Counted from the stretch's first letter, positions 33,442 through 43,860 are shown. The stretch is 64,000 nucleotides of DNA from Burkholderia anthina (GCF_902498995.1 NZ_CABVLY010000027.1:1-64000), one strand, 5' to 3'. Program-made: numbers and translations. The notes: generated from the sequence alone by a model not told the origin.

Positions 33442-34019
33442 CGGGATTCCTGCATAGATGGGACGCGATCGCGCGCGAGCCGGTCGAACAGGCCGGGATC
33501 GCGCCACTGCGCGGCGATGGCCGGCGAGAACACGATCGCGTCGAGATCGATGCGGCCCATGCGCGGATTGAACGCATCGTCGCGGAAACACTGCGCGTAG
33601 CCGGTCTCGGTTTCGTGAACGATCACCGAATGCAGATGTACGTCGGCCTCGCCGTTCGACATCGCGGTGCCGGACAGCACCGCGTCGACGAGACGAAACA
33701 GCACGCGCGAGAACTGCTCGGCACTCGGCGAAACGGGCAGCAGCACCCAGCGCTCCGAGTGCCGGCGCATGCTGTCGACGTAGTCGCGATCGTCGCCGGA
33801 CCACAGCGTCACCGCATGGTCGAACGCGTCGATCAGGTCGCGCACGTCGCCTTTGAGCAGCCCGAAGTCGTACACCATCTGCCCGTTGTCGAGCGCATGC
33901 GCTTCGAGCAGCAGTTCGACCTTGTACGAGTGACCGTGGATCGAATGCGAGCAGCGCCGCGTGCTGCAGCCGCGCACGATGTGCGCGTTCTCGAACCGGA
34001 ACAGCTTGCGGATCAGCAT
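33438..34019 (-). CDS. queD: 6-Pyruvoyl-tetrahydropterin synthase / QueD-family protein
   Basis: 193-aa protein of the PTPS/QueD family, slightly longer than typical QueD (about 120-140 aa) because of insertions and a C-terminal tail. Metal and catalytic residues: H13 (FENAH), C23 as probable nucleophile region, H28 and H30 (HGHSYKVEL), the DFGLLK segment, and HETETGYAQC. It follows folE2 with a 7-base overlap, consistent with GTP cyclohydrolase feeding it dihydroneopterin triphosphate. It may act in queuosine/preQ0 or tetrahydropterin formation; which product is not decided by sequence. Confidence 0.88.
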   Translation of the reverse strand: MLIRKLFRFENAHIVRGCSTRRCSHSIHGHSYKVELLLEAHALDNGQMVYDFGLLKGDVRDLIDAFDHAVTLWSGDDRDYVDSMRRHSERWVLLPVSPSAEQFSRVLFRLVDAVLSGTAMSNGEADVHLHSVIVHETETGYAQCFRDDAFNPRMGRIDLDAIVFSPAIAAQWRDPGLFDRLARDRVPSMQESR

Positions 34020-34933
34020 GCGGGAAACGCGTCACGCGCCGGCGCCGCCCACGCGACCGCATCGTGCGGATGCAGGCTTTCCAGATGACGCACGTGAACG
34101 CGCGGATTCGCATAGGCCCCGTCCAGCGCCGCCTGGACGCGCCGCGCGGCATCCTCGACGAACATCAGGTTCTCGCCGTTCAGCACCGCGAACGCCTGTT
34201 CGTCCGCGCGCTTCACGGCGGTCTGCACCGGCGTGCCGAGCGCATGCTCGACGCGATCGATCAGCGCGATCAGCCCGAGGGGCGCGTGGCCGGCGGCAAG
34301 CCCGACGTCGACGACCGCTTCGCTGCGCTGACTGTGCGGCGTCGCGGCGGTCGCGTGTCGCTGCAGCCATGCGGCGACGGCGGCCGGTTCCACGCGATCG
34401 TCGCGGCCGAACACGGCGAGAAACGCCTGTTCGACCCAGTGCCGCGACAGTGCGGCCGAGCACGGGCACGTCGACGCATAGACGATCGTCACCTGCGCGT
34501 GCAGCGCGAACAGGTCGCCCGTCAGCGTCGCGTCGAGCCGCACCGGATACGACTTCCAGCCGGCCAGCCCTGCGGTGACGAGCGCCGGACGGCGCGCCAG
34601 CAGGTCGAAATGCAGCCGCAGCCGTGCGCTGCGCGTGCCGCAGTCGCGATGGCTGTCGACCATCTCGTGCAGCAAGCGCCGCAGGCCGGCCGCCGACAGC
34701 GCGTCGCCGTCGCCCAGCGTGTCGAGCAGCCGGTACAGCCGCGACATGTGGATGCCTTTCACGTGCGGCGCGGGCAGATCGACCTGGATGTCGGCGCGCG
34801 CATGCACGTCGCGCCGGCAGCCGGGTTCGGCCACCGCAACGGGCAGGTCGATGCCCTGCATGCCGACCCAGTCGAGCGGGCGGTGCCGCGGCGCGGCGTC
34901 GGTCACGGAAATATCGGGAAGCGGTGCATTCAT
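34013..34933 (-). CDS. folE2: GTP cyclohydrolase IB (FolE2)
   Basis: 306-aa type IB GTP cyclohydrolase, the form that works with metals other than zinc and replaces FolE when zinc is scarce. Seen: RHRPLDWVGMQGIDLPV at the N-terminus, DIQVDLPAPHVKGIHMSR, the metal Cys in STCPCSAALSRHWVEQA (C156, C158), and HSQRSEAVVDV. It starts dihydroneopterin triphosphate synthesis for folate and queuosine. ATG at 34933 or an in-frame one at 34963 are both possible. Second gene of the operon. Confidence 0.94.
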   Translation of the reverse strand: MNAPLPDISVTDAAPRHRPLDWVGMQGIDLPVAVAEPGCRRDVHARADIQVDLPAPHVKGIHMSRLYRLLDTLGDGDALSAAGLRRLLHEMVDSHRDCGTRSARLRLHFDLLARRPALVTAGLAGWKSYPVRLDATLTGDLFALHAQVTIVYASTCPCSAALSRHWVEQAFLAVFGRDDRVEPAAVAAWLQRHATAATPHSQRSEAVVDVGLAAGHAPLGLIALIDRVEHALGTPVQTAVKRADEQAFAVLNGENLMFVEDAARRVQAALDGAYANPRVHVRHLESLHPHDAVAWAAPARDAFPAC

Positions 34934-34991
34934 GCTCGGAGTCCGGTGGAGCGCCTTCTCCATCCGGTTCGATGCAGGAAGCGCATTCGGG

Positions 34992-36200
<1,209 letters not shown>

Positions 36201-36236
36201 CGGGCGATTCCGGAAGCGGGACGTTGGACAGGGGAT

Positions 36237-36267
36237 GATATATTGTATCGCTACGATATAACATATC
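36237..36267 (-). promoter_or_regulatory. Zur-box-like operator
   Basis: Two 14-base arms, GATATATTGTATCG (36237-36250) and CGATATAACATATC (36254-36267), match at 12 of 14 positions around a 3-base centre. Composition and the TGTTATA core fit the known Zur consensus of proteobacteria. It lies in front of a COG0523 gene whose operon contains four typical zinc-independent or zinc-sparing paralogues. Confidence 0.8.
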
Positions 36268-36406
36268 ATTTCAGACGTCCAGCACGACGGCAATGTGGCA
36301 ACGCGTCAACGAACGCACGGTCGCGGCGGCGGCGTACGCGTCATGCCGTTTGAAAGGTGGGGTTGATAAGCTGCCCGGCGAGACCGTCGGCCCCCCTCCA
36401 GACACC

Positions 36407-37222
36407 ATGAAAAACAACACGCTTGCCACGCTGTTACTGTGCGCTGCCGTCCCCGGCGTCGCACTCGCACAATCGGTCGCGGCGCCCGCGCTGAAGCCGG
36501 GCGATACCTGGACCTACATCGACACGGTCGAAATCGGCCCGAACGGCTGGCGCCAGACGCGCGACCAGATTTCCGTGCAGCGCACCACGTCGGATCACAT
36601 CTACGTCGAAACCCGGCAGAGCGGCACGACGCAGGCGCCGCGCGAGTTGATCGTCGACGCGGACTGGAGCCGTTCGCGCAACGTCAACGGCACCGAAACC
36701 GTGGTGAACCGGCCGCTTGCGTTTCCGCTGACGGCCGGCAAGACGTGGACGGTCAAATACAGCGAGGCGCACCCGAATCCGCAGCACGCGTCGGAAGCGT
36801 ACGACACGCATTACAAGGTGGTCGGCCCCGATACCGTCACCGTGGCCGGCGGCAAGTTCGATGCGATCAAGATCGAGGCCGAAGGGACGTGGAACGCGCA
36901 AACCGCGCCGGGACAGTCGATCACGTCCGGCGTGTCCCGCAACGCCGGCGGCTCGACGATCGTGATGCAGAGCCGCAACAACGGGACGGTGGCACAGACC
37001 GGCAAGACCTACAAGGCGTTCTGGTACGTGCCGTCGGTGGGCCGATGGGTCAAGTCGGTCGAGGAGTACTACGACGTGAACGGCGTGCGGACCGCGCGCT
37101 ATTCGAACGAACTGGCGTCGTACCAGCGCGCCGGGACGGCCAGCGGCAGCGGCGCGCCGTTGGCCGGCGGGCCCGCGACCGTGACCGCGTCGCCGGAAGG
37201 CCCGCCGCCCGGCGATCAATGA
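36407..37222 (+). CDS. Uncharacterised exported protein
   Basis: 271-aa protein with a clear signal peptide (residues about 1-21, LLLCAAVPGVALAQS). The mature part is beta-rich (KPGDTWTYIDTVEIGPNGWRQTRDQI; YEETRQSGT-type strands; YKVVGPDTVTVAGGKFDAIKIEAEG; SVGRWVKSVEEYYDVNG) and ends in a Gly/Ala/Pro tail. The GDTWTY start and repeated strand pattern resemble periplasmic proteins annotated as hypothetical in Burkholderia. Function unknown. It is transcribed away from the Zur box, which lies 140 bases upstream, so zinc control is possible but not shown. Confidence 0.8.
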   Translation: MKNNTLATLLLCAAVPGVALAQSVAAPALKPGDTWTYIDTVEIGPNGWRQTRDQISVQRTTSDHIYVETRQSGTTQAPRELIVDADWSRSRNVNGTETVVNRPLAFPLTAGKTWTVKYSEAHPNPQHASEAYDTHYKVVGPDTVTVAGGKFDAIKIEAEGTWNAQTAPGQSITSGVSRNAGGSTIVMQSRNNGTVAQTGKTYKAFWYVPSVGRWVKSVEEYYDVNGVRTARYSNELASYQRAGTASGSGAPLAGGPATVTASPEGPPPGDQ

Positions 37223-37234
37223 CGTAGCGCTCCG

Positions 37235-38446
37235 TTACGTATAAAGCGACGCCGGCGGCAACTCCCCCGTCAGCGCAAACCGGCCGACATCGCGCAGCCG
37301 ATAGTCGAGCGGATCGTGCAGCGTATGCGTGCGGGCATTCCGCCAGAAGCGGTCGAGGCCGAGCGTCGCGGCCGTCGCACGCGCGCCGCACGCATCGAAC
37401 AGCGCCTCGCCGTTCTCGAGCGCCGCGCGCTGCGCGACGATCTTCGCTTCCGACACGGCGAGCGCCGCTTCCGCGCGTTCGTCGGCCGTCAACGCGTGAC
37501 GACGCGTCCACGCGCGCTGCAGTTCGACGGCCGCGCGATCGGCCAGCGACGCGGCGGCAACGGCCTGCACGCGCATGTCGCCGAAGCGCTGCAGCGTATA
37601 GGGATCGTCGCTCGCCTGTGCGACGCCCGAGTGTATCCACGGCCGGCCCTGTTGCTGCACGTAGTCGCGCGCCTCGGCGAGCGCGCCTTCCGCGAGCCCG
37701 ACGAACAGGTTCGTCAGCACGAGCTGCGACACGAGCGTGCGCAGCGTCGCGCGCGGCGTCGGCGGCGCTTCGGAGCGATGCAGCACTTCGTCGGGCGCGA
37801 GCGTCACGCCGTCGAAGCGCACGCTGCCGCTGTCGGTCTGGCGCTGGCCGATCGGATCCCAGTCTTCGTTGACGGCAATCCCGTCGCGATCGGTCGGCAC
37901 CACGCCGAACACGGCGCGGCCGGTTGCCGGATCGTGCGCGGACACCGTCATCCGCTGCGAACCGCGTGTGCCGGAGCAGAAGCCCTTCACGCCGTCGAGC
38001 CGGTAGCCGCCGTCCGGCGTCGCGGTGGCCACGAGACGCGTGTCGAGCGGATTGACCGCATTGCCCCACCACCAACGGTGCTCGACCGTGCCGCGCAGAT
38101 AGCGTTCGCGCTGTGCCGCGCTGCCCCACACGTCGACGCTCACCACCTGCAGGATCTGGAACCCGACCAGATGCGCGAGCGCGCTGTCGACGCGCGCGAT
38201 CCGCCGGATCGTGTCGTAGACCTCGGGCCACGCGGCTTCCTGTCCGCCGAATTCGCGCGGCACAGCGAGCGTCAGCAGGCCCGCGTCGGCGAGCCACTGC
38301 TTCTCGTCCGCCGCGTGCCCGCCCGCGCGATCGCGCGCGGCGGCCGTCGCGCGCAGCGCGTCGATGGCACGCGTCAGCGCAGCGGCGTCGACGCCGTGCG
38401 CCCCGGTATCCGGCGCAAGCGCTGCCGGGCCACGTGGATCGTTCAT
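37235..38446 (-). CDS. DszC/SfnB-like flavin-dependent oxidoreductase (acyl-CoA dehydrogenase fold)
   Basis: 403-aa acyl-CoA-dehydrogenase-fold protein of the DszC/SfnB type, which use reduced flavin to oxygenate organosulfur compounds rather than desaturate CoA esters. Features: LLTLAVPREFGGQEA, SALAHLVGFQILQV, GVKGFCSGTRGSQ, DWDPIGQRQTDSGSVRFDGV, and a C-terminal helical domain. The start overlaps the stop of the upstream unknown gene (ATGA), behind AGGAAGC. Last gene of a six-gene leftward operon with a DszA-like monooxygenase and a methionine-type ABC transporter. Substrate not assignable. Confidence 0.85.
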   Translation of the reverse strand: MNDPRGPAALAPDTGAHGVDAAALTRAIDALRATAAARDRAGGHAADEKQWLADAGLLTLAVPREFGGQEAAWPEVYDTIRRIARVDSALAHLVGFQILQVVSVDVWGSAAQRERYLRGTVEHRWWWGNAVNPLDTRLVATATPDGGYRLDGVKGFCSGTRGSQRMTVSAHDPATGRAVFGVVPTDRDGIAVNEDWDPIGQRQTDSGSVRFDGVTLAPDEVLHRSEAPPTPRATLRTLVSQLVLTNLFVGLAEGALAEARDYVQQQGRPWIHSGVAQASDDPYTLQRFGDMRVQAVAAASLADRAAVELQRAWTRRHALTADERAEAALAVSEAKIVAQRAALENGEALFDACGARATAATLGLDRFWRNARTHTLHDPLDYRLRDVGRFALTGELPPASLYT

Positions 38447-39300
38447 GCAACAGCTTCCTGTTCAATGGTTTCGAGCGCAACGGCCGCATCCGACAACGGC
38501 ACGAGCGCGTCGAGGCGGCGGCCGGTCAGCCGCGCCAGGATCTCGCGCCGCCAGTCGTCGTAGATCGCGCGATATTCGGCGATATCCGCGCCGAACACAT
38601 GCGCAGTATGCGCGTATTCGTCGTGCAGATAGCCGTCGAGCCGCGCCTGCGTTTCCTCGTCGGCGGCGATCACGCGATCGATCAGCGCATCGCGCTCCGC
38701 GGCCGGCAACGCGTTCAACGTGTCGAACCACCACTGGACGATCTGCACGCGGTGCCACTCCTCGTCCGGCCGGATCCGGTTCTCGCCATGCTCGCGCATC
38801 GCGCCGTCGGCGATGCCGCCGGTCTTGCGCTGGATCCACAGCTTCGCGAGGATGTGCAGCTCGTAATGCCATTCGAACGCGAGGAAGCCGGCCACGTCGC
38901 GCACCGCGATATCGCCGATGCGTTCCCAGTGCGCGGCGACCAGCTGCTCGACTTCCGGCAGCGGATCGCGGCCCGTCAGTTCGGTCACGCGCTCGCGGCC
39001 GATCGCCGCGTGCGCGCCGTCGTCGCCGAGCTGGCGCGACAGGATCAGCTGAAAATGCGGATCGTCGCGAAACAGCGTGTCGATCGCTTTCGCGACGACC
39101 TGCACGATGAACAGGTCGTGCGACGCCATCTTCGTGTAGTAGTCGGCGACGGCGGCCCGTTCGTCGTCGTTGCGCGGTTCGCGCGGCGGCGTTGCCAGCT
39201 TGTCCGGAAAGCCGGGACGATGGCGTCGCGCGACCGCCAGAAACAGCGCTTCCTCGAATTGTCCGTTCCACTCGCGCGGCGCGCCGATGGGTAGGGTCAT
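38443..39300 (-). CDS. Uncharacterised helical protein in the organosulfur operon
   Basis: 285-aa soluble protein, largely helical. Several E/H-rich pairs on predicted helices (FLAFEWHYELHILAKLW; DEEWHRVQIVQWWFDTL; LHDEYAHTAHVFG) look like a ferritin-like or similar metal site, but this is an inference. It begins after MetI and its stop overlaps the DszC-like start, so it is tightly linked to the flavin oxidoreductase. I do not recognise a named family. Confidence 0.7.
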   Translation of the reverse strand: MTLPIGAPREWNGQFEEALFLAVARRHRPGFPDKLATPPREPRNDDERAAVADYYTKMASHDLFIVQVVAKAIDTLFRDDPHFQLILSRQLGDDGAHAAIGRERVTELTGRDPLPEVEQLVAAHWERIGDIAVRDVAGFLAFEWHYELHILAKLWIQRKTGGIADGAMREHGENRIRPDEEWHRVQIVQWWFDTLNALPAAERDALIDRVIAADEETQARLDGYLHDEYAHTAHVFGADIAEYRAIYDDWRREILARLTGRRLDALVPLSDAAVALETIEQEAVA

Positions 39301-39354
39301 GGGTATCGTTCTCTCAGGGTCTTCGATGAAAAGAGCCGGCGCTCGTGGCGCCGC

Positions 39355-40011
39355 TCAGGTACGCCGGGTCACGTGTCGGACCAGGCGGTCGCCGGTGATT
39401 TGCACGGCGGAAACGAGGGCGATCAGGATCACGATCACGGTCGCCATGACAGTGGTGTCGAAACGCTGGTAGCCGTAGCGGATCGCGAGATCGCCGAGCC
39501 CGCCCGCGCCGACGGCGCCCGCCATCGCGGTCGAGCCGATCAGCGCGACGACGGTGATCGTGAAGCCGCCGAGCATGCCGGGCAGCGCTTCGGGCAGCAG
39601 CACGTGCCACACGATATGGCGGCGCTTCGCGCCCATCGCGAGCGCGGCCTCGATCAGCCCGCGATCGACTTCGCGCAGGCTCACTTCGGCGATCCGCGCG
39701 AAGAACGGAATCGCGGCGATCGACAGCGGCACGACGGCCGCCCAGACGCCGATGGTCGTGCCGATCAGCACGCGCGTGAACGGCAGCAGCGCGACGAGCA
39801 GGATGATGAACGGCGTCGAGCGGAACACGTTGACGAGCGCGCCGAGCACCGCGTTCACGCCGCGCCGCGCGTAGATGCCGCCGGGCGCGGTCGTCACGAG
39901 GATCACCGCGAGCGGGATGCCGATCAGCGCGGCGATCGCGGCCGATGCGGCGACCATCGACAGGGTGTCGCGAATCGCGTCGAGCAGCTCGGGCCACCAG
40001 AGATCAAACAT
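39355..40011 (-). CDS. metI: MetI-like ABC transporter permease
   Basis: 218-aa inner-membrane permease of the methionine uptake type with about five segments and the EAA loop LIEAALAMGAKRRHIVWHVLLPEALP. The start overlaps the stop of the ATPase gene by 8 bases. With MetN- and MetQ-like proteins it forms a complete transporter, here probably for a sulfur compound. Confidence 0.9.
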   Translation of the reverse strand: MFDLWWPELLDAIRDTLSMVAASAAIAALIGIPLAVILVTTAPGGIYARRGVNAVLGALVNVFRSTPFIILLVALLPFTRVLIGTTIGVWAAVVPLSIAAIPFFARIAEVSLREVDRGLIEAALAMGAKRRHIVWHVLLPEALPGMLGGFTITVVALIGSTAMAGAVGAGGLGDLAIRYGYQRFDTTVMATVIVILIALVSAVQITGDRLVRHVTRRT

Positions 40012-41182
40012 ACCCGAGCACCTCCGCGTGATTCGCGTGGCGACGCGCCCGTTCGAGCAGCGCGGCGACCGCGCCGCCACGTGCCGACGACGGGCCCGCT
40101 TCGTCCGCGCGCGGCAACGCCGCGATCACGAGACGCCCCTGCGCATGCCCCTGGATGCGTTCGATCCCGCCGTGCAGGAAACGCACCGAGCCGCCGAGCG
40201 CCGCCGCGAGCGCGCCGACGTCCGGCTCGCCGCCGCTTTCGCCCGTATAGCGGACGTCGAGCACGACCTGCGCGCCGTCGGGAAGCGCGGCCAGCTCGGG
40301 CAACGGCTGCACGCGCGCGGCCAGTTCGGCCGGCAGGTCGTGCACCAGCGTGCTGAGCAGCGCGCGCGTCGCGCCATGCCGCGGCGCGCCGAACACGCGC
40401 CACACGGGGCCGGTTTCGACGACCTCGCCCTGTTCGATCACCGCGACCGTGTCGCACACCGCACGGATCACTTCCATCTCGTGCGTGATCAGCACGATCG
40501 TCAGGCCGAGGCGGCGATTGATGTCGGCGAGCAGTGCGAGGATCGACTGCGTCGTCTCGGGATCGAGCGCCGACGTCGCCTCGTCGCACAGCAGCACCTC
40601 CGGATCGTGCACCAGCGCCCGCGCGATGCCGACGCGCTGCTTCTGGCCGCCCGACAGGCTCGCCGGATACGCGTCGCGCTTCGCGGCGAGCCCGACGAGT
40701 TCGAGCAAGGCATCGACCTTGCGCACGCGCTCGGCCTTCGGCACGCCGGCGATCTTCAGCGGCAGCGCGACGTTCTCGAACACCGTCTTCGCCGACAGCA
40801 GGTTGAAATGCTGGAACACCATCCCGGTGCGGCGGCGCAGCGCGACGAGCCCGTCCTCGTCGAGCGCGCCGACGTCGACGCCCTGCACGCGCACGCTGCC
40901 CGAGCTCGGGCGTTCGAGCCCGTTCACGAGCCGCAGCAGCGTCGACTTGCCGGCGCCGCTGCGGCCGATGATGCCGAACACCTCGCCGCGCCGCACGTCG
41001 AGCGTCACGTCGCGCAGCGCGGCGGCCTGGCCGCGCGGCGTCGCGAACACCTTGCCGACGTGCGCGAGCGACACGGCCGCGCCGCCGGCCGACGCAACCG
41101 CTTCTTCATGAGCGGCCGGACCGGCGCCGGCCCGCACGGCCGATGCCTCGATGAAACCCAGCGTATCGAACAATTGCGTCAT
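40004..41182 (-). CDS. metN: MetN-like ABC transporter ATPase
   Basis: 392-aa ATPase. Walker A GRSGAGKST, signature LSGGQKQR, Walker B LLCDEATSALD, H-loop THEM, then a C-terminal NIL/ACT-like sensing domain (VLDVRYTGESGGEPDVGALAAALGG) that in MetN senses methionine. A 37-residue N-terminal extension precedes the core. GGAGCG ribosome site. Operon context with DszA/DszC-like enzymes suggests organosulfur rather than methionine uptake. Confidence 0.92.
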   Translation of the reverse strand: MTQLFDTLGFIEASAVRAGAGPAAHEEAVASAGGAAVSLAHVGKVFATPRGQAAALRDVTLDVRRGEVFGIIGRSGAGKSTLLRLVNGLERPSSGSVRVQGVDVGALDEDGLVALRRRTGMVFQHFNLLSAKTVFENVALPLKIAGVPKAERVRKVDALLELVGLAAKRDAYPASLSGGQKQRVGIARALVHDPEVLLCDEATSALDPETTQSILALLADINRRLGLTIVLITHEMEVIRAVCDTVAVIEQGEVVETGPVWRVFGAPRHGATRALLSTLVHDLPAELAARVQPLPELAALPDGAQVVLDVRYTGESGGEPDVGALAAALGGSVRFLHGGIERIQGHAQGRLVIAALPRADEAGPSSARGGAVAALLERARRHANHAEVLGYV

Positions 41183-41200
41183 CGCTTCGCTCCGTCACGT

Positions 41201-42619
41201 TCATGCATGCGCGGGATGCGCCGGTTCGGCGTGCGGCGCGGCAGCCGTCCGGTACTGCGCGCCGGTATGCCACGCGGGCAGTCGCGCGCCGCCGCCGAAC
41301 AGCTTCTCGCGCAGCGTCGGCGCGGGATCGTAGTCTTCCTTGTAGACGCCGCGGCTCTGCAGCTCGGGCACGACCCAGTCGACGAAATCCTCGAACGACT
41401 CGGGCATCACCGTGCGCGTCAGATTGAAGCCGTCGATGCCGGTCTCGTCGATCCACGACTGCAGTTCGTCCGCGACCTGCGACGGCGAACCGACGATCGG
41501 CGCATAGCGGCCGCCGAGCGACATCTGTTCGAGCATCCGGCGCACGGTCCACGTGCCGGTCGTGCTCTTGCGCGAGATCGCGTCGACGGCCGACTGGATC
41601 GAATCGGTCTTCACGTACGAGATCGGTTCGTCGAGGCCGTACTTCGCGAAGTCGATGCCGGTCGAACTCGCGAAGTGCGCCAGGCCGGCTTCCGGGCTCG
41701 CGTAGCGCCGGTATTCGTCGAACTTCTCGCGAGCGAGCAATTCGGTCTCGGCCGTCACGACGCTCACGCCGGCAAAGATCTTGATCGACGCCGGATCGCG
41801 GCCCTGCCGCGCGGCAGCCGCACGAATGTCGAGCGCGGCCGCACGCGCGGCGGCCTTGCTCTGGCCGTTCACGAACACGCACTCCGCGTGCCGCCCCGCG
41901 AACTGCACGCCGCGCGCCGACGAACCGGCCTGGTACAGCACCGGCGTGCGCTGCAGCGACGGCTCGCTCAGATGGATCGCGTCGACCGAATAGAACGGCC
42001 CGTCGTGCTTCACGCGCCGCACCTTGCCCGGCTGCGCGAACACGCGCGCGTGCGCGTCGCGGATCACCGCGTCGTCGTCCCAGCTCTGCTCCCACAGCTT
42101 GTAGACGACGTCCATGTAGTCGTCCGCGCGCTCGTAGCGGTCGTCGTGGCCGATCTGCTGCGCGAGGCCCATCCCGCGCGCGGCGCTGTCGAGATAGCCG
42201 GTCACGATGTTCCAGCCCACCCGCCCCTTGGTCAGGTGATCGAGCGTCGACATCCGGCGCGCGAACAGATACGGCGGCTCGTAGGTCAGGTTCGCGGTCA
42301 CGCCGAAGCCGAGATGCCGCGTGACCTGCGCCATCGCCGGCACGAGCAGCAGCGGATCGTTGACGGGCACCTGCACCGATTCGCGCAGCGCGGTGTCGGG
42401 GCTGCCGCCGAACACGTCGTACACGCCGACGATGTCCGCGAGAAAGATCCCGTCGAACTTGCCGCGTTCGAGCGTCTTCGCGAGATCGGCCCAGTAGTCG
42501 AGATCGGTGTAGTGCGCTGAGCGGTCGCGCGGATGGGTCCACAGCCCGTGGTTGATGTGCCCGACGCAGTTCATGTTGAACGCGTTGAGCAGGATCTTCT
42601 TGCGGTTCGCCGTCGTCAT
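41201..42619 (-). CDS. DszA/NtaA-family FMN-dependent monooxygenase
   Basis: 472-aa luciferase-like monooxygenase of the NtaA/SnaA/DszA group, which use FMNH2 from a separate reductase. Seen: LNAFNMNCVGHINHGLW at the start, GKFDGIFLADIVGVYD, TANLTYEPPYLFARRMSTLDHLTKGRVGWNIVTGYLDSAARGMG, and HAECVFVNGQSK. It should oxygenate a sulfur- or nitrogen-containing small molecule. It starts 11 bases after the metQ-like stop, behind GGAGGCGACC. No flavin reductase gene is in the operon. Confidence 0.92.
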   Translation of the reverse strand: MTTANRKKILLNAFNMNCVGHINHGLWTHPRDRSAHYTDLDYWADLAKTLERGKFDGIFLADIVGVYDVFGGSPDTALRESVQVPVNDPLLLVPAMAQVTRHLGFGVTANLTYEPPYLFARRMSTLDHLTKGRVGWNIVTGYLDSAARGMGLAQQIGHDDRYERADDYMDVVYKLWEQSWDDDAVIRDAHARVFAQPGKVRRVKHDGPFYSVDAIHLSEPSLQRTPVLYQAGSSARGVQFAGRHAECVFVNGQSKAAARAAALDIRAAAARQGRDPASIKIFAGVSVVTAETELLAREKFDEYRRYASPEAGLAHFASSTGIDFAKYGLDEPISYVKTDSIQSAVDAISRKSTTGTWTVRRMLEQMSLGGRYAPIVGSPSQVADELQSWIDETGIDGFNLTRTVMPESFEDFVDWVVPELQSRGVYKEDYDPAPTLREKLFGGGARLPAWHTGAQYRTAAAPHAEPAHPAHA

Positions 42620-42630
42620 GGTCGCCTCCG

Positions 42631-43491
42631 TCACCACGCGATCGCGTACAGCGAGCCGAACGCGTTGTCGAGCGCACGGCGCACCGCCGGCGAGTGCTGG
42701 TAGATCGCGATGAACTTGCGGATGCGCGGATCGTTCACGCTGTCGGGCCGCACGACCCACTGGATCGCGAAACGCTTGTTCTCGGTGCCGTCGAACAGCA
42801 GCGCGCTGTTCGGGTCGGTCGTGCCGGCGAGCTTGATGAAGCTCGGGTAGCCCTGCGCGAGATCGACGTCGTCGAGCGAGCGTGCGAGCTGCGACGCTTC
42901 GAGCGGAATGATCTTCAGGTGCTTCGGGTTCGACACGATGTCGTGCGTGGTCGCGCGGTAGTCGGTGCCCGGCTTCAGCGTGATGAGGCCCGCGCGCTGC
43001 AGCAGCAACAGCCCGCGCCCGCCGTTGACCGGATCGTTCGCGATCGCGACGCGCGCGCCGTCCTTCAGCTCGGCGAAGCTTTTCACCTTCTTCGAATAGA
43101 GGCCGATCTTCATGATCGTGCCGGGCGCGATCGACACGAAATCGTAGCCGCCCTGCTTCTTCGCGTTCTCGAGAAACGGGATGTGCTGGAAGTAGTTGAC
43201 GTCGATGTCCTTGTTCGCGAGCGCCGCGTTCGGCGTATTCCAGTCGGTGAACTCGACGATCTTCACGTCGAGCCCCTGCGCCTTCGCCTCCTTCGCGGCG
43301 ATCTTCAGCGCTTCGATCTGCGGGCTGGTCGAGATGCCGACCTTCAGCGGCGCGGTATCGGCGCGCGCGCCGTTCGGCAGCACGAGGCCGAGCGACACCG
43401 CGAGCCATGCGGCCGCGAGCAGACGGGCCGGGCGGATCAGCCGCGCGATGCGGCCGGAGGAAAAGCGGGCGGGAAAAACGGGATGCAGCAT
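42631..43491 (-). CDS. metQ: MetQ/NlpA-family substrate-binding protein
   Basis: 286-aa periplasmic binding protein of the NlpA family. The N-terminus is long and basic before a hydrophobic stretch ending near residue 44 (GARADTAP); there is no lipobox Cys, so it is secreted rather than lipid-anchored. Family segments: LKVGISTSPQIEALKIAAKEAKAQGLDVKIVEF, DVNYFQHIPFLENA, VAIANDPVNGGRGLLLLQRAGLI. AGGAGAG lies before the ATG at 43491. First gene of the operon. Confidence 0.9.
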   Translation of the reverse strand: MLHPVFPARFSSGRIARLIRPARLLAAAWLAVSLGLVLPNGARADTAPLKVGISTSPQIEALKIAAKEAKAQGLDVKIVEFTDWNTPNAALANKDIDVNYFQHIPFLENAKKQGGYDFVSIAPGTIMKIGLYSKKVKSFAELKDGARVAIANDPVNGGRGLLLLQRAGLITLKPGTDYRATTHDIVSNPKHLKIIPLEASQLARSLDDVDLAQGYPSFIKLAGTTDPNSALLFDGTENKRFAIQWVVRPDSVNDPRIRKFIAIYQHSPAVRRALDNAFGSLYAIAW

Positions 43492-43727
43492 GGGAACCAC
43501 TCTCCTGTCCAAAGACGGTATCGACGGATGAGCGATGCCGCGGCGAACGCGCGGGCGTTCTCCGGGCAGTCGTCGTCGCGTCGGAAAAGATCAGCCGATG
43601 ATAGAGAGCGGCGGGAGGGTGGTCTACGAAGCGATTGTGCGAAGAAAATCGCGCGCGGCGATATGGCGCGCAAATCGGGACGCAACCGGCGCGCGCCCCG
43701 GGTCCGGGCGGGCACCCGGCCGGCCAC
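43492..43727. other. Upstream region of the organosulfur operon
   Basis: This part of the 445-base divergent gap holds no coding frame. It should carry the promoter of the leftward metQ operon, but no convincing -35/-10 pair or sulfur-regulator (CysB-type) site could be picked by eye. Confidence 0.4.
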
Positions 43728-43778
43728 CTGGCCGAAATCTCGGCCCGGGCGCCGGGCCGATTCCGAGATTTCGGCCAG
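43728..43778. promoter_or_regulatory. Inverted repeat, candidate DctD-type activator site
   Basis: CTGGCCGAAATCTCGG (43728-43743) and CCGAGATTTCGGCCAG (43763-43778) are perfect 16-base inverted arms around a G+C-rich 19-base centre. It lies about 85-135 bases upstream of the sigma-54 -24 element, the normal place for enhancer-binding protein sites. The regulator encoded at 47314-48675 is the obvious candidate. Confidence 0.7.
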
Positions 43779-43860
43779 CCTGTCGCGGCAACCCTTTCCG
43801 CAGACGAAATAAATCCCTTATGAATCAATGCATTAAAAATATTCCGGCAGGCCGGACTTC

